Shown here: piece after piece, positions 34,795 to 43,529 of the stretch
Numbering within the stretch: position 1 is the stretch's first letter
How the letters are laid out: the number at the start of each line of letters is the position of its first letter
Assembly (NCBI GenBank): GCA_017164015.1
Contig: CP071065.1
Location: 7,965,501-8,029,500, forward strand
Length of the DNA: 64,000 bases
Reading direction: 5' to 3'
DNA from: Nostoc sp. UHCC 0702
GTDB taxonomy: Bacteria > Cyanobacteriota > Cyanobacteriia > Cyanobacteriales > Nostocaceae
The notes under the pieces: generated by a model
Seen by the model: only the letters and a program-made list of their open reading frames with translations
Databases searched by the model: none
What the model was told of the DNA's origin: nothing
Translations under genes and position numbers: made by a program

Positions 34795-35838
34795 TTAATC
34801 TTTAATTGCCAAAACTTTAGCATCATCGGGTTTTAGCAATCCGTTTAACAAAGACACAGGACGTTGACTATAAGGCCAAGCAAAAGCATGGCGGAAAGCT
34901 GCATCTTGACAAGCTTGTAGTTGTTCAAAGCTAATAATGTCGTAAGTCAAAAGATTTTCGTATTCAAATGGCAAACGGACATTATGCAACCCAGCATTAT
35001 CGGTGCAAATCGCAATATCTACCCCAGCCTCGAAACAACGGTCAAAAACTAATTGGAGTTGACGAATATCGTCTAAAGTACCAGTTTTCAAGTAAGTTGT
35101 GGGGCAAACTTCTAAACATTGTCCACGTCTAGCCACATCCTTGAGTAACTCTGGAGACAACAGAGGAATTTGGATACCGTGACCAATTCGCATTAAATAA
35201 GGTAACAGTTGGGGATAACAACCAGCAGTGGTTTCATATAGATGCCCTGTGGTGTTAACGCCTTGCGATCGCGCATAATCATACAGCCTAATCCATTCTT
35301 CCATGCGATCGGCATAGTAACTATCACCCCCTGCTACATCTATACCACAAACATGTTCTTTGTTTTGTGCCGCCAAATCAACAATTGCCTTATTCACCTC
35401 ATAAGGTAGGCGCGAGTGCATACAAAGAATTTGGCTGGTAACAATTGGATATTCTGACAGGTGACTAGCTTGTCCTACAACTTTGACAATTTCTGCCATC
35501 TTGTCAATTCTCTGGGATTGACTTAGATGTTCAGGTGTCCGCAAATAGGGAGTGTAACGCAGTTCCAGATAAGCCAAATTTTCAAAAATATAAGCACCCC
35601 GCATCAAGCGGTAAATAAAGTAAGGTAAAGTCTCGACAGTTTGCACACTTTCTACTAAGGTGTGCAATTCCAGATACTCATCTAGGGTGTTGCGTGGTCG
35701 GGTGTAAAAATCTTCAAAGTCTGAATAGTCAGCAAAGCGAGAAATCAACTCAGATGAATGTCTCTCAAAATATCGCCATAAAACACGAGGTACAACCGAA
35801 CCCCCTAGATGACGATGCAATTCAGCATATAAAGCCAT
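34795..35838 (-). CDS. Adenosine deaminase-like metal-dependent hydrolase
   Basis: This 347-residue (start ATG 35838) TIM-barrel amidohydrolase is related to adenosine deaminase. The metal site is recognisable as His-x-His in AELHRHLGGS (residues 5-14), His in TGHLYETT and the Asp in ICTDNAGLHN near residue 291. Some motifs differ from classical ADA: GIDVAGGDS replaces GIDLAGDE, HLYE replaces HAGE and TDNAG replaces TDDP. The substrate could therefore be adenosine or another purine/aminodeoxy compound. An upstream ATG at 35883 adds 15 residues (MFLLQLVKFLDKNTT) that do not look like family sequence; the later ATG (MALYAELHRH) is preferred. It is flanked on both sides by copies of the AGGACTTACGC element. 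Confidence 0.85.
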   Translation of the reverse strand: MALYAELHRHLGGSVVPRVLWRYFERHSSELISRFADYSDFEDFYTRPRNTLDEYLELHTLVESVQTVETLPYFIYRLMRGAYIFENLAYLELRYTPYLRTPEHLSQSQRIDKMAEIVKVVGQASHLSEYPIVTSQILCMHSRLPYEVNKAIVDLAAQNKEHVCGIDVAGGDSYYADRMEEWIRLYDYARSQGVNTTGHLYETTAGCYPQLLPYLMRIGHGIQIPLLSPELLKDVARRGQCLEVCPTTYLKTGTLDDIRQLQLVFDRCFEAGVDIAICTDNAGLHNVRLPFEYENLLTYDIISFEQLQACQDAAFRHAFAWPYSQRPVSLLNGLLKPDDAKVLAIKD

Positions 35839-35928
35839 AGTGGTATTTTTATCTAAAAATTTTACTAATTGTAACAAAAACACGGACAGAAAAAATCTAT
35901 ACCTGAAGGATGATTGTGTAAAGCTTTC

Positions 35929-36064
35929 AGGACTTACGCAACTGGCACATATATTTTCTGCAATGGCAGTACTGAGTCAATAGTCAAGGGTCAAAAGTCA
36001 AGTTTTTGGACTTTAGACTTTGGACGATTTTTGTCAAAAATATATGACAATGCGCGTAAGTTCT
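35929..36064. mobile_element. MITE-like element (AGGACTTACGC ends), copy 2
   Basis: This 136-bp copy begins AGGACTTACGCAACTGGCAC and ends TGCGCGTAAGTTCT. The core has GGTCAAAAGTCAAG opposite GGACTTTAGACTTTGG. It lies 90 bp upstream of the adenosine deaminase-like gene start and 60 bp downstream of a response regulator. Confidence 0.85.
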
Positions 36065-36122
36065 AAAGAAAACTCGAAGATTGACTGTTAACTGTCAACA
36101 AAGAACAATTGCTTTTTCTACC

Positions 36123-36524
36123 TTAATTTTTGTGTTCGAGAGCGAGGTTTGATGCAGCTGTGATTAATTCATCAGGGTCAAATGGCTTTGTTATGTATGT
36201 AGTAAAACCTGCTTCCATTGCCTGAGTACGTGCTTCAAAAGATGCATGTGCTGTCAAAGCTATAGCCGGAATCTGTCTTACTTGTGGAGTGAGATCTCGG
36301 ACTTTACGAATTAGCCAATAACCATCTTCTTGCGGCATTCCAATATCGCTGATCAGAATATTTGGTTTCAAGTCGGTAATTGCTTCCAGAGCTGCTGAGG
36401 CTGATGTGAGTAAAGTTACTTGAGCATTATATTCTTCAAAAATGAACTGGATCAACATCAGGTTATCTTTGTTGTCATCGACTACCAGCACCCGCAATCC
36501 ATCTAAGACTTGTAGATTATTCAT
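36123..36524 (-). CDS. Single-domain response regulator
   Basis: This 133-residue CheY-like receiver has Asp16-Asp17 (VLVVDDNKDN), phospho-acceptor Asp60 (ILISDIGMPQEDGYWLIRKV), the Thr-Ala switch in IALTAHASFEAR and the Lys in YITKPFDPDEL. It resembles receiver domains normally joined to hybrid histidine kinases, so it may be a phosphotransfer intermediate. No kinase is adjacent; a copy of the AGGACTTACGC element is downstream. The family is certain, the pathway unknown. Confidence 0.92.
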   Translation of the reverse strand: MNNLQVLDGLRVLVVDDNKDNLMLIQFIFEEYNAQVTLLTSASAALEAITDLKPNILISDIGMPQEDGYWLIRKVRDLTPQVRQIPAIALTAHASFEARTQAMEAGFTTYITKPFDPDELITAASNLALEHKN

Positions 36525-36642
36525 AAATTCGCTTATCTTTCCTGATTACACACCTTTGATTTGCTTCAGTATTCCCACATACGCAGCAAGACTAACAGTT
36601 TCTATTTTGTTGTTACATTACTTAGACTGACGCAAAACTACT

Positions 36643-36677
36643 CAGATCCCCGACTTCTTGAAGAAGTCGGGGATCTG
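36643..36677. repeat. Perfect 17-bp-arm palindrome upstream of purA
   Basis: CAGATCCCCGACTTCTT (36643-36659) and its exact reverse complement (36661-36677) enclose a single G. The structure resembles dispersed palindromes known in filamentous cyanobacteria. No T tract follows, so it is a repetitive palindrome or attenuator candidate rather than a typical terminator. Confidence 0.9.
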
Positions 36678-36837
36678 GCAATCAGACAGATCACAAGTTT
36701 GGGTAAGTTTTCTTACTACTCCCTACTACCTGCCCAAAAAGCTCAGTTATGTAATCTTATGCATTTACCTTGACATTAAGAACAGAATATGTTGATAATG
36801 GTTCTTCGTGGAAACTTTACCTCTATAAAATAAACGC

Positions 36838-38181
36838 TTGGCTAACGTCATTGTGATAGGCTCCCAGTGGGGCGATGAAGGGAAAGGTAAAATAACTGAC
36901 TTACTCAGCCGCTCCGCAGATGTTGTGGTACGTTACCAAGGGGGTGTCAATGCTGGACACACCATTGTAGTGAAGGGTCAGACCTTTAAGCTGCATTTGA
37001 TTCCCTCTGGTATTTTGTATCCTGATACTGAATGCATTATCGGCTGTGGAACAGTCATAGATCCACAGGTTTTGATAGCAGAACTCGACCAACTAGAAAA
37101 ACTAAACATTTCTACCAACAATCTGCTGATTTCTGAAACAGCCCATGTAACGATGCCTTACCATCGGTTGATTGACCGAGCATCGGAAGAACGAAGGGGA
37201 AGTCATAAAATCGGCACCACTGGTCGAGGAATTGGCCCTACCTATGCTGATAAATCAGAGCGTACAGGCATCAGGGTTTTAGACTTGATGGATCCACAAG
37301 CACTGCGTGAGCAGTTGGAATGGACAATTAATTATAAGAACGTTATTTTAGAAAAACTTTACAACTTGCCGCCTTTAGACCCTCAAGAGGTGATCGAGCA
37401 GTATTTAGGGTATGCCGATCGCTTGCGACCATACGTAGTTGATACCTCATTGAAAATATACGATGCTGTGCTGCGGCGGCGCAATATTTTATTTGAAGGG
37501 GCACAGGGTACGCTCCTGGACTTAGATCATGGGACTTATCCCTACGTTACCTCCTCCAACCCGGTAGCTGGCGGAGCTTGCGTTGGGACGGGTCTAGGGC
37601 CGACAATGATAGATCGGGTGATTGGGGTATCGAAAGCCTACACCACGCGAGTCGGAGAAGGGCCATTTCCCACCGAATTAGATGGAGAAGTGGGAGAATT
37701 GTTGTGCGATCGCGGTGCTGAATTTGGTACAACTACCGGACGTAAGCGTCGCTGCGGCTGGTTTGATGCCGTCATCGGTCGTTATGCCGTGCGAATCAAC
37801 GGTATGGACTGTATGGCGATTACCAAAATGGATGTCCTCGACGAACTAGAAGAAATCAAAGTTTGTGTCGCCTATGAAATAGATGGCGAACGCAGCGAAC
37901 ACTTCCCCACCAGTTCCCGTCTATTTGCCCGCTGTCGTCCCATCTACAAAACCTTACCAGGATGGCAAGTGTCCACAACACACTGCCGCACCCTAGAAGA
38001 CTTGCCACAGCAAGCACTGGACTATCTAAAATTCTTAGCAGAATTAATGGAAGTCCCGATCGCGATCGTTTCTTTAGGAGCTAGCCGCGATCAAACCATA
38101 ATTGTAGAAGACCCCATCCACGGCCCCAAACGCGCCTTGTTGCACCCTGATGGGACACCAGCTTCTCTACTGAGTGCTTAG
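36838..38181 (+). CDS. purA: Adenylosuccinate synthetase
   Basis: This enzyme joins IMP and aspartate with GTP, the first committed step of AMP synthesis. The 447 residues are the full family length. The N-terminus has the phosphate/GTP-binding loop GSQWGDEGKGK (residues 8-18), followed by NAGHT (catalytic His) and later EGAQGTLLDLDHGTYPYVT and TGRKRRCGWFDAV, all diagnostic for PurA. The start is TTG at 36838, immediately followed by ANVIVIGSQWGDEGKG; no ATG gives the right N-terminus. A perfect palindrome lies 160 bp upstream. After the stop there is an octamer and heptamer array region before rplY. Confidence 0.97.
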   Translation: MANVIVIGSQWGDEGKGKITDLLSRSADVVVRYQGGVNAGHTIVVKGQTFKLHLIPSGILYPDTECIIGCGTVIDPQVLIAELDQLEKLNISTNNLLISETAHVTMPYHRLIDRASEERRGSHKIGTTGRGIGPTYADKSERTGIRVLDLMDPQALREQLEWTINYKNVILEKLYNLPPLDPQEVIEQYLGYADRLRPYVVDTSLKIYDAVLRRRNILFEGAQGTLLDLDHGTYPYVTSSNPVAGGACVGTGLGPTMIDRVIGVSKAYTTRVGEGPFPTELDGEVGELLCDRGAEFGTTTGRKRRCGWFDAVIGRYAVRINGMDCMAITKMDVLDELEEIKVCVAYEIDGERSEHFPTSSRLFARCRPIYKTLPGWQVSTTHCRTLEDLPQQALDYLKFLAELMEVPIAIVSLGASRDQTIIVEDPIHGPKRALLHPDGTPASLLSA

Positions 38182-38185
38182 TTTT

Positions 38186-38322
38186 GAGCAGGGGAGATGG
38201 GGAGCAGGGGAGCTTTTGAGCAGGGGAGCAGGGGAGTAGAGGAGCAGGGGAGAGATAAAACTCCTGACAACTGACAACTAACAACTGACAACTGACAACT
38301 AACAACTAACAACTAACAACTT
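38186..38322. repeat. Octamer and ACAACTG-type arrays leading into rplY
   Basis: GGGGAGCA octamers (about 38190-38250) are followed by CTGACAA/CTAACAA heptamers (about 38264-38318) that end 6 bp before the rplY start. The leader of rplY is thus made of repeat, with no Shine-Dalgarno sequence. Confidence 0.85.
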
Positions 38323-38324
38323 CT

Positions 38325-38927
38325 ATGCCTGTCACAGTCGAATGTCAAAAGCGGCCAGAAGGTAGCAAACCTAAAGCTTTGCGCCGTTCTGGAGAAATAC
38401 CTGCCAATTTATACGGTCATAAGGGTACAGAGTCAATTTCTTTGACGATTAATGCCAAAACTGTTGAGCGCTTGCTCAAAAAAGCCTCAGTCAACAACAC
38501 GTTGATTGATTTAAATGTTACTGATATACCTTGGCGGGGCAAGGCCATATTACGAGAACTTCAAGTTCATCCCGCAAAAGGTACACCCTACCACCTCAGC
38601 TTTTTTGCAGTTGCGGGTCATGGCGACACCAATGTAGGAGTACCGCTGCGTTTTGTGGGAAATCCTATAGGTGTTAAACAAGAAGGTGGTTTTTTAGACA
38701 CTGTGATCACCGAATTGCAAGTGAGTTGTTCTCTTGAGAACATTCCAGAGGTAATTGAAATTGATGTCTCTAACCTGCAAATTGGAGACAGCTTGCGTCT
38801 CCACGAGCTAGTCTTGCCTCAAGGGGTGACACCTCTAGGTGAAGCGGATCAAGTCTTGGCCAGCGTTTCGCAGCCGCAAATCAGTGCTGAAGCTGAGGCT
38901 GAGGCTGAAACACAGACACAGAGTTAA
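38325..38927 (+). CDS. rplY: 50S ribosomal protein L25/general stress protein Ctc
   Basis: This 200-residue protein is of the two-domain L25/CTC type that binds 5S rRNA. The N-terminal L25 domain includes CQKRPEGSKPKALRRSGEIP and NLYGHKG, and the C-terminal TL5-type beta domain includes VGVPLRFVGNPIGVKQEGG and a final acidic tail (AEAEAEAETQTQS). The length is usual for cyanobacteria. A rho-independent-type terminator follows at 38972. Confidence 0.95.
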   Translation: MPVTVECQKRPEGSKPKALRRSGEIPANLYGHKGTESISLTINAKTVERLLKKASVNNTLIDLNVTDIPWRGKAILRELQVHPAKGTPYHLSFFAVAGHGDTNVGVPLRFVGNPIGVKQEGGFLDTVITELQVSCSLENIPEVIEIDVSNLQIGDSLRLHELVLPQGVTPLGEADQVLASVSQPQISAEAEAEAETQTQS

Positions 38928-38971
38928 ACAGCCTCTAAAGATACTTAAAGTATGTAATAATTTTTGATGAT

Positions 38972-38997
38972 ACCAGGGGGGAACTCCTGGTTTTTTT
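38972..38997 (+). terminator. Rho-independent terminator after rplY
   Basis: ACCAGG and CCTGGT form a 6-bp stem around an 8-nt loop, and the second arm runs straight into seven T residues. It lies 45 bp after the rplY stop codon on the same strand. Confidence 0.85.
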
Positions 38998-39083
38998 GTA
39001 TTTAAACTGCACAGGACGCAGTGGAAAGTTCTAATTAGAGGTTTCCTCTAATCGACTTTCCCAGAAGAACGCAAAGGAAACAG

Positions 39084-40604
39084 ATGACACCAGCAACCCT
39101 TCCAGCTATAATTCAGCAAATGTTGCAGCCGGGATTTTATCCCCATGCAGTAACAGAACCTATTGAACTAATTCAAACCCACATTTCTTATGTGCTGTTG
39201 ACTGGAGATTACGCATATAAGCTGAAAAAACCTGTTAATTTTGGCTTTTTGGATTTTTCCACTTTGTCAAAGCGGCAACATTTTTGTCACGAAGAGTTGC
39301 GACTGAATCAGCGGGGTGCTGCTGAACTGTATTTAGAAGTTTTGCCTGTGACTTTGGCAAACGAGCAATACCATCTAGATGGAACTGGCGAGACTGTAGA
39401 ATATGTGCTGAAGATGCGCCAGTTTCCCCAAGATTTGCTGTTTAGCTCACTTTTTGAACAAGGTAAGCTAAATGAGGCAGACTTAGAGGAATTGGGGCGG
39501 GTAGTGGCTGAGTACCATGCTCAAGCACAGACAAATGATTATATTCGTAGTTTTGGTGAAGTGCCCCAAGTACGCGCTGCCTTTGATGAAAATTACGAGC
39601 AAAGTGAGAAGTATATCGGTGGCCCCCAGACACAGGAACAGTTTACCCAAACACAGCAATACACAGATAAATTTTTTGCAGAACGTACAGAATTATTTGC
39701 TAGCAGAATTCAAAATAACTACATTCGTGAATGTCACGGGGATTTACATCTGAAAAATATTGCTCTGTGGCAAGATAAAATCACGCTGTTTGATTGCATT
39801 GAATTTAATGAACCGTTTCGCTTTGTCGATGTTATGTATGATGTAGCGTTTACGGTGATGGATTTGGAGGCGCGAAAACGCCAAGATTTGGGTAATGCAT
39901 TTTTAAATGCTTATATCGAGCAAACTGGAGATTGGGAAGGTTTGCAAGTATTGCCTTTGTATTTAAGTCGTCAAGCTTACGTTAGAGCAAAGGTAACTTC
40001 ATTTTTATTAGATGATCCGAGTGTACCCCTGTCAGTCAAGGAAGAAGCTACAAAAACAGCTTCTAACTATTACAAGCAGGCTTGGGAATATACTCAACCT
40101 AAACAAGGGCAACTGATTTTGATGTCGGGATTGTCTGGTTCTGGGAAAAGTACAACAGCACGATATTTAGCTTTGCAACTGGGGGCAATTCAAATTCGTT
40201 CAGATGCAGTGCGTAAACATTTGGGAGGAATTCCCCTGTCGGAACGTGGCGGAGATGATTTATATACACCTGAAATGACCCAAAAAACTTATGCACGATT
40301 GCTAAATTTGGGGATTATACTAGCTAGTCAAGGTTTTTCAGTAATTTTAGATGCTAAGTATGACCGACAACAGCTACGCCTAGAAGCGATCGCCCTAGCC
40401 GAAAAACACCATCTTCCCCTGAAAATTATTCACTGCACAGCACCCTTAGATGTTGTAAAAGAGCGTCTTGTCAACCGTACTGGTGATATTGCAGATGCTA
40501 CTGTAGATTTACTGGAATCACAACTCAAGCAAGCTGAAACTTTCAGCGATGCAGAAAAACCCTACGTCCAAATTTGGGATACAACTCAACCACAATTAAA
40601 CTAG
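39084..40604 (+). CDS. Fusion of aminoglycoside phosphotransferase-like kinase and P-loop ATPase/kinase
   Basis: This 506-residue protein has an N-terminal protein-kinase-fold domain of the APH type: HISYVLLTGDYAYKLKKPVNFGF near residue 30 resembles the nucleotide-binding start, and HGDLHLKNIAL (Brenner motif, near residue 218) with DCIEFNEPFRFVDVMYDVAF gives the catalytic and metal-binding residues. A C-terminal nucleoside-kinase-like domain starts at the Walker A motif GLSGSGKST (near residue 349) and continues with IRSDAVRKHL and VILDAKYDR. The two-domain layout is conserved in many bacteria; the substrate is unknown. The gene is monocistronic. It follows the terminator of rplY. Confidence 0.9.
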   Translation: MTPATLPAIIQQMLQPGFYPHAVTEPIELIQTHISYVLLTGDYAYKLKKPVNFGFLDFSTLSKRQHFCHEELRLNQRGAAELYLEVLPVTLANEQYHLDGTGETVEYVLKMRQFPQDLLFSSLFEQGKLNEADLEELGRVVAEYHAQAQTNDYIRSFGEVPQVRAAFDENYEQSEKYIGGPQTQEQFTQTQQYTDKFFAERTELFASRIQNNYIRECHGDLHLKNIALWQDKITLFDCIEFNEPFRFVDVMYDVAFTVMDLEARKRQDLGNAFLNAYIEQTGDWEGLQVLPLYLSRQAYVRAKVTSFLLDDPSVPLSVKEEATKTASNYYKQAWEYTQPKQGQLILMSGLSGSGKSTTARYLALQLGAIQIRSDAVRKHLGGIPLSERGGDDLYTPEMTQKTYARLLNLGIILASQGFSVILDAKYDRQQLRLEAIALAEKHHLPLKIIHCTAPLDVVKERLVNRTGDIADATVDLLESQLKQAETFSDAEKPYVQIWDTTQPQLN

Positions 40605-40606
40605 GG

Positions 40607-40742
40607 ATTGGGGACTGGGGACTGGGGACTAGGGACTGGGAAGATTTAGATAGGGAATGAATCCATATTCAAAGCTTAAAAGAATTTTTTTTCAGTACCC
40701 AGTCCCCAATACCCAGTACCCAATACCCAATACCCAATGGTG
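40607..40742. repeat. Inverted pair of GGGGACT/CCCAGTC heptamer arrays
   Basis: GGGGACT heptamers (about 40606-40640) and the opposite-sense array of ACCCAGTC and AATACCC heptamers (about 40697-40738) flank a 55-bp AT-rich core. The structure can form a long hairpin directly between two genes on the same strand. Confidence 0.85.
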
Positions 40743-40747
40743 AACTT

Positions 40748-41251
40748 ATGGCATCGAAAAAAAACGACTTCCTCACTATCTCTCCCAGCTTCTTTTCTCA
40801 ACTGATATTTGGGTCATTTTTAATACTTATATTAACGTTGACAGGATCTCCACTTTCCCTGAGTATATTTTTAGGTGTTATCGCTGGTTTCACTTTAGGT
40901 TGGATCACAAATACCAGTAAAAATAGTCCCCAGGCTCCAACAGTAGCCTCCTCTGATGGTATTGAAGCAGGGCTAAAATATTGGTTATTTTTCTTACTTG
41001 GCTTTGTATTTATAGGGTATTCTGCACCGATGAGTATCTTACTAGGCGGTATGGCTGCTATCGGTGGAGGCTGGATGATTAGTTGGTGGGGAAGCAAAGA
41101 AGCAACTAAAACTCAGTTACCAGTTGAGACTTCAGAAGCAGTCGAAGGTGAACAGGCTAACCAGAGAATTACCAAACAGAAAAAAAGAAGACCTATCCGC
41201 CGTTTTCGTCGTACTCGCGGAACTTTCAATCTTCAGTTCTGGAAAAAATAA
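40748..41251 (+). CDS. Hypothetical membrane protein with basic C-terminus
   Basis: This 167-residue protein is not recognised. Four hydrophobic segments are seen: SQLIFGSFLILILTLTG, LSIFLGVIAGFTLGW, YWLFFLLGFVFIGY and ILLGGMAAIGGGWMISWWG. The C-terminal 40 residues are strongly basic (KQKKRRPIRRFRRTRG), which could face the cytoplasm and bind nucleic acid or phospholipid. ATG at 40748 follows the repeat array. Real-gene status is supported by its membrane pattern and coding-strand context. Confidence 0.75.
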   Translation: MASKKNDFLTISPSFFSQLIFGSFLILILTLTGSPLSLSIFLGVIAGFTLGWITNTSKNSPQAPTVASSDGIEAGLKYWLFFLLGFVFIGYSAPMSILLGGMAAIGGGWMISWWGSKEATKTQLPVETSEAVEGEQANQRITKQKKRRPIRRFRRTRGTFNLQFWKK

Positions 41252-41259
41252 TATTGGGA

Positions 41260-41432
41260 ATTAGTCAGTAGTCAGTTGTGAGGCAGTCGCTCAGAGGCGG
41301 TCTCCCCCATGAGTAACTGCCGTTAGCGCAGCGTTAGCGACGCAGGAGCGTCACCCGTAAGGGTCAGTTGCTGGGAGACAGGAGGTTCAAAGTTAATTTC
41401 TTTTACCTATTCCCTATTCCCTATTCCCCAAT
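41260..41432. other. Spacer with a dispersed GC-rich repeat
   Basis: A GC-rich segment (about 41280-41370) begins AGGCAGTCGCTCAGAGGC and contains small stems (GCGTTAGCGACGC, CACCCGTAAGGGT). Its style and composition match repeats at 5770, 24171 and 63622, though the sequences are only partly alike. No gene is found. Confidence 0.5.
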
Positions 41433-42224
41433 ATGTTTTTATATCTTTCTAAATTACTACCACTGTTTTTTTATCCGCTGGGACTAGCTAGTGTCTGTTT
41501 AATAGTGGCATTGGTGACTTTGTGGAAGCGGCCGCGCATTGCAGCAGGAGCGATCGCATTATCTTTAATTTTATTACTTTTTTGCAGTAATGCTTGGGTT
41601 GCTAAATCTCTGGTGCGATCGCTGGAATGGCAAAATCTCCCTCCAGCCCAAATGCCTAATGCCCAAGCAATTGTGGTTTTGGGTGGTGCGACTAAATCAG
41701 CTTTACCCCCAAGACCAGGTGTCGATTTAAGTGAATCAGGCGATCGCGTCATTTATGCCGCCCAACTCTATCGCCAAAAAAAAGCTCCTATAATCATTCT
41801 CAGTGGGGGTCGCATCGATTGGCGTGGTAGCGGTTCGCCAGAGTCGGCAGATATGGCAAATATACTCACCTCTATTGGTATACCATCCCCAGCTATTGTC
41901 CAAGAATCTGAATCTCTCAACACATACCAAAATGCCGTAAATGTCAAGAAAATTCTAGAAACTCGTGGTATTGGTAAAATTTTGTTGGTAACTTCGGCCA
42001 TGCATATGCCGCGATCGCTAAAAATTTTCCAACGTCAAGGTATTGATGCAATTGCTGCACCTACTGACTTTCTTGTGAGTCAGGCTGAACTCGAAGAACT
42101 CGGCAGTACTCCCAAAGCCGCTATACTAAATTTATTACCTGATACCGGCAACCTGAATCAATTCACTAGCGCTTTAAAAGAATACATCGGCAGTTTTGTA
42201 TATCGCTTGCGTGGTTGGCTTTAA
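41433..42224 (+). CDS. YdcF/ElyC family protein (DUF218)
   Basis: This 263-residue membrane-anchored protein has two N-terminal helices (LASVCLIVALVTLW and AAGAIALSLILLLFCSNAW) and a DUF218 domain starting AIVVLGGATK (near residue 80), followed by IIILSGGRIDWRGSGSPESA, ESLNTYQNAVN and ILLVTSAMHMPRS. The DUF218 domain includes E. coli ElyC and SanA, involved in envelope maintenance. Members are thought to act at the outer face of the membrane, and the exact activity is unknown. It fits with the several peptidoglycan genes in this window but is not clustered with them. Confidence 0.9.
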   Translation: MFLYLSKLLPLFFYPLGLASVCLIVALVTLWKRPRIAAGAIALSLILLLFCSNAWVAKSLVRSLEWQNLPPAQMPNAQAIVVLGGATKSALPPRPGVDLSESGDRVIYAAQLYRQKKAPIIILSGGRIDWRGSGSPESADMANILTSIGIPSPAIVQESESLNTYQNAVNVKKILETRGIGKILLVTSAMHMPRSLKIFQRQGIDAIAAPTDFLVSQAELEELGSTPKAAILNLLPDTGNLNQFTSALKEYIGSFVYRLRGWL

Positions 42225-42621
42225 TCAAGTTAGGAGTGAATAGTTAAAAGTTAGGAGTTAGGAGTGAATAGTTAGGAGTAGGACTTTGAAGGTGTAATGC
42301 GTTTTTCTTGGTGAGTTAGTAGTTAAAAATTTATTTGTGAACCACCAAGACACGAAGACACGAAGGTCAAAAGCCCAAAATATGGTAATTTTTTGAGGTT
42401 TTTTACAACATTGAAAGATTTAACAGTTATCAAATATACCAATTATTTAACTCCTAACTCCTAACTCCTAACTCCTAACTCCTAACTCCAAACTCCTAAC
42501 TCCTAACTCCAAACTCCTAACTCCAAACTCCAAACTCCTAACCCCTAACTCCTAACTCCTAACCCCTAACTCCTAACTCCTAACTCCTAACTTACTTATA
42601 ACTTTTCACTAAATTAAAATT
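42225..42621. repeat. Long heptamer region: GTTAGGA array and inverted CTCCTAA array
   Basis: A short array of GTTAGGA heptamers (about 42231-42285) is followed by unique sequence and then a long array of about 20 CTCCTAA heptamers (about 42452-42594) in the opposite sense. A fragment, GTGAACCACCAAGACACGAAG near 42340, also resembles sequence near 44185-44225 in the window. No gene is seen. Confidence 0.9.
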
Positions 42622-42843
42622 ATGTCTAAACACTTACCTTATATTATTCCATCCCCTCCGCCTAAAGTTGAGGAGGCTTTTGCAGCTTATCAAACAACTC
42701 ACCAGTTCTACCAAGAAGTTCAGACGCGTTCAGAGTTTCAGCGTCATTGTGAATGGTATTACATCACCGCAGAACGCAACCGCCAAGAGCTAAAAAGAAT
42801 GCGCGGCGAACTGAATATTTTCCAGTGGTTTCGCCGCCGATGA
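42622..42843 (+). CDS. Hypothetical small protein
   Basis: This 73-residue basic protein (MSKHLPYIIPSPPPKVEEAF to the C-terminal FQWFRRR) is not recognised. It is predicted mostly helical with no membrane segment. The codon pattern and the ATG start 28 bp after the array support a real gene. It is convergent with ftrV, ending 17 bp away. Confidence 0.7.
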   Translation: MSKHLPYIIPSPPPKVEEAFAAYQTTHQFYQEVQTRSEFQRHCEWYYITAERNRQELKRMRGELNIFQWFRRR

Positions 42844-42860
42844 ATGATTGAAATAATTAA

Positions 42861-43085
42861 TTATTCAGTTATTTCTAACTCATGTTCACGCAAGTGAGCT
42901 TTAAATTTTTTATTAAATTGTACCACAAATGGTAAGTTAGCACTTACAGGTCTACCTTGCCATTCAGTGGCAATACCTATGACTTCACCTTCTGTGCCTT
43001 TGATGTCAAAAGCCTGATTTCGATGCTCAGGATGATGGTAAACCACTACCGATTCTTTAACGCGGACGCGATCGCCAATTTTCAT
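42861..43085 (-). CDS. ftrV: Ferredoxin-thioredoxin reductase variable chain
   Basis: This 74-residue protein is the FTR variable (alpha) subunit that supports the catalytic chain, which reduces thioredoxin with electrons from photosynthetic ferredoxin. The diagnostic block is MKIGDRVRVKESVVVYHHPE, followed by FDIKGTEGEV, WQGRPVSANLPFVVQF and a terminal LREHELEITE. A longer frame exists from 43124 but the family starts at MKIGDRV, so ATG at 43085 is chosen. The gene for the catalytic chain is not in the window. It is strong evidence of a photosynthetic host. Confidence 0.93.
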   Translation of the reverse strand: MKIGDRVRVKESVVVYHHPEHRNQAFDIKGTEGEVIGIATEWQGRPVSANLPFVVQFNKKFKAHLREHELEITE

Positions 43086-43529
43086 AACAACATTTACACC
43101 TAACTTTTGTTGTTCCACAAGCATCTGTCACAAATTAAATTACTAAACATTATTCAAACTTTTTACCACAATTACAGTGTAGTATTAGCAAAATTATCTG
43201 GTAGATTTGTGAAGCGCATCTTTGATGATATTGGTAACTCTGGGGTTAACTTACTAATTCGTAATTCAGTTACACATAACAAGCTTTTGTACAGACTGTT
43301 TTCCAGCGGTTAGTCTCCTAGTAAAATAATACATCCTTGGATAATTTAGTATTATTCGTAATTTTATACATTGTCTGTCACCTGGAATTTGATGTTGTAT
43401 GGAAAGCATTTATACCTACTATGTAAAGTCTGTATAGGCAGACTTTTAATATTAATTAATAAAAGCCTTGATCCTCACTGTTGCTGTTTCACTGCAAAAA
43501 TGTGGCAACATTAGATGCGCTTGGTACTT

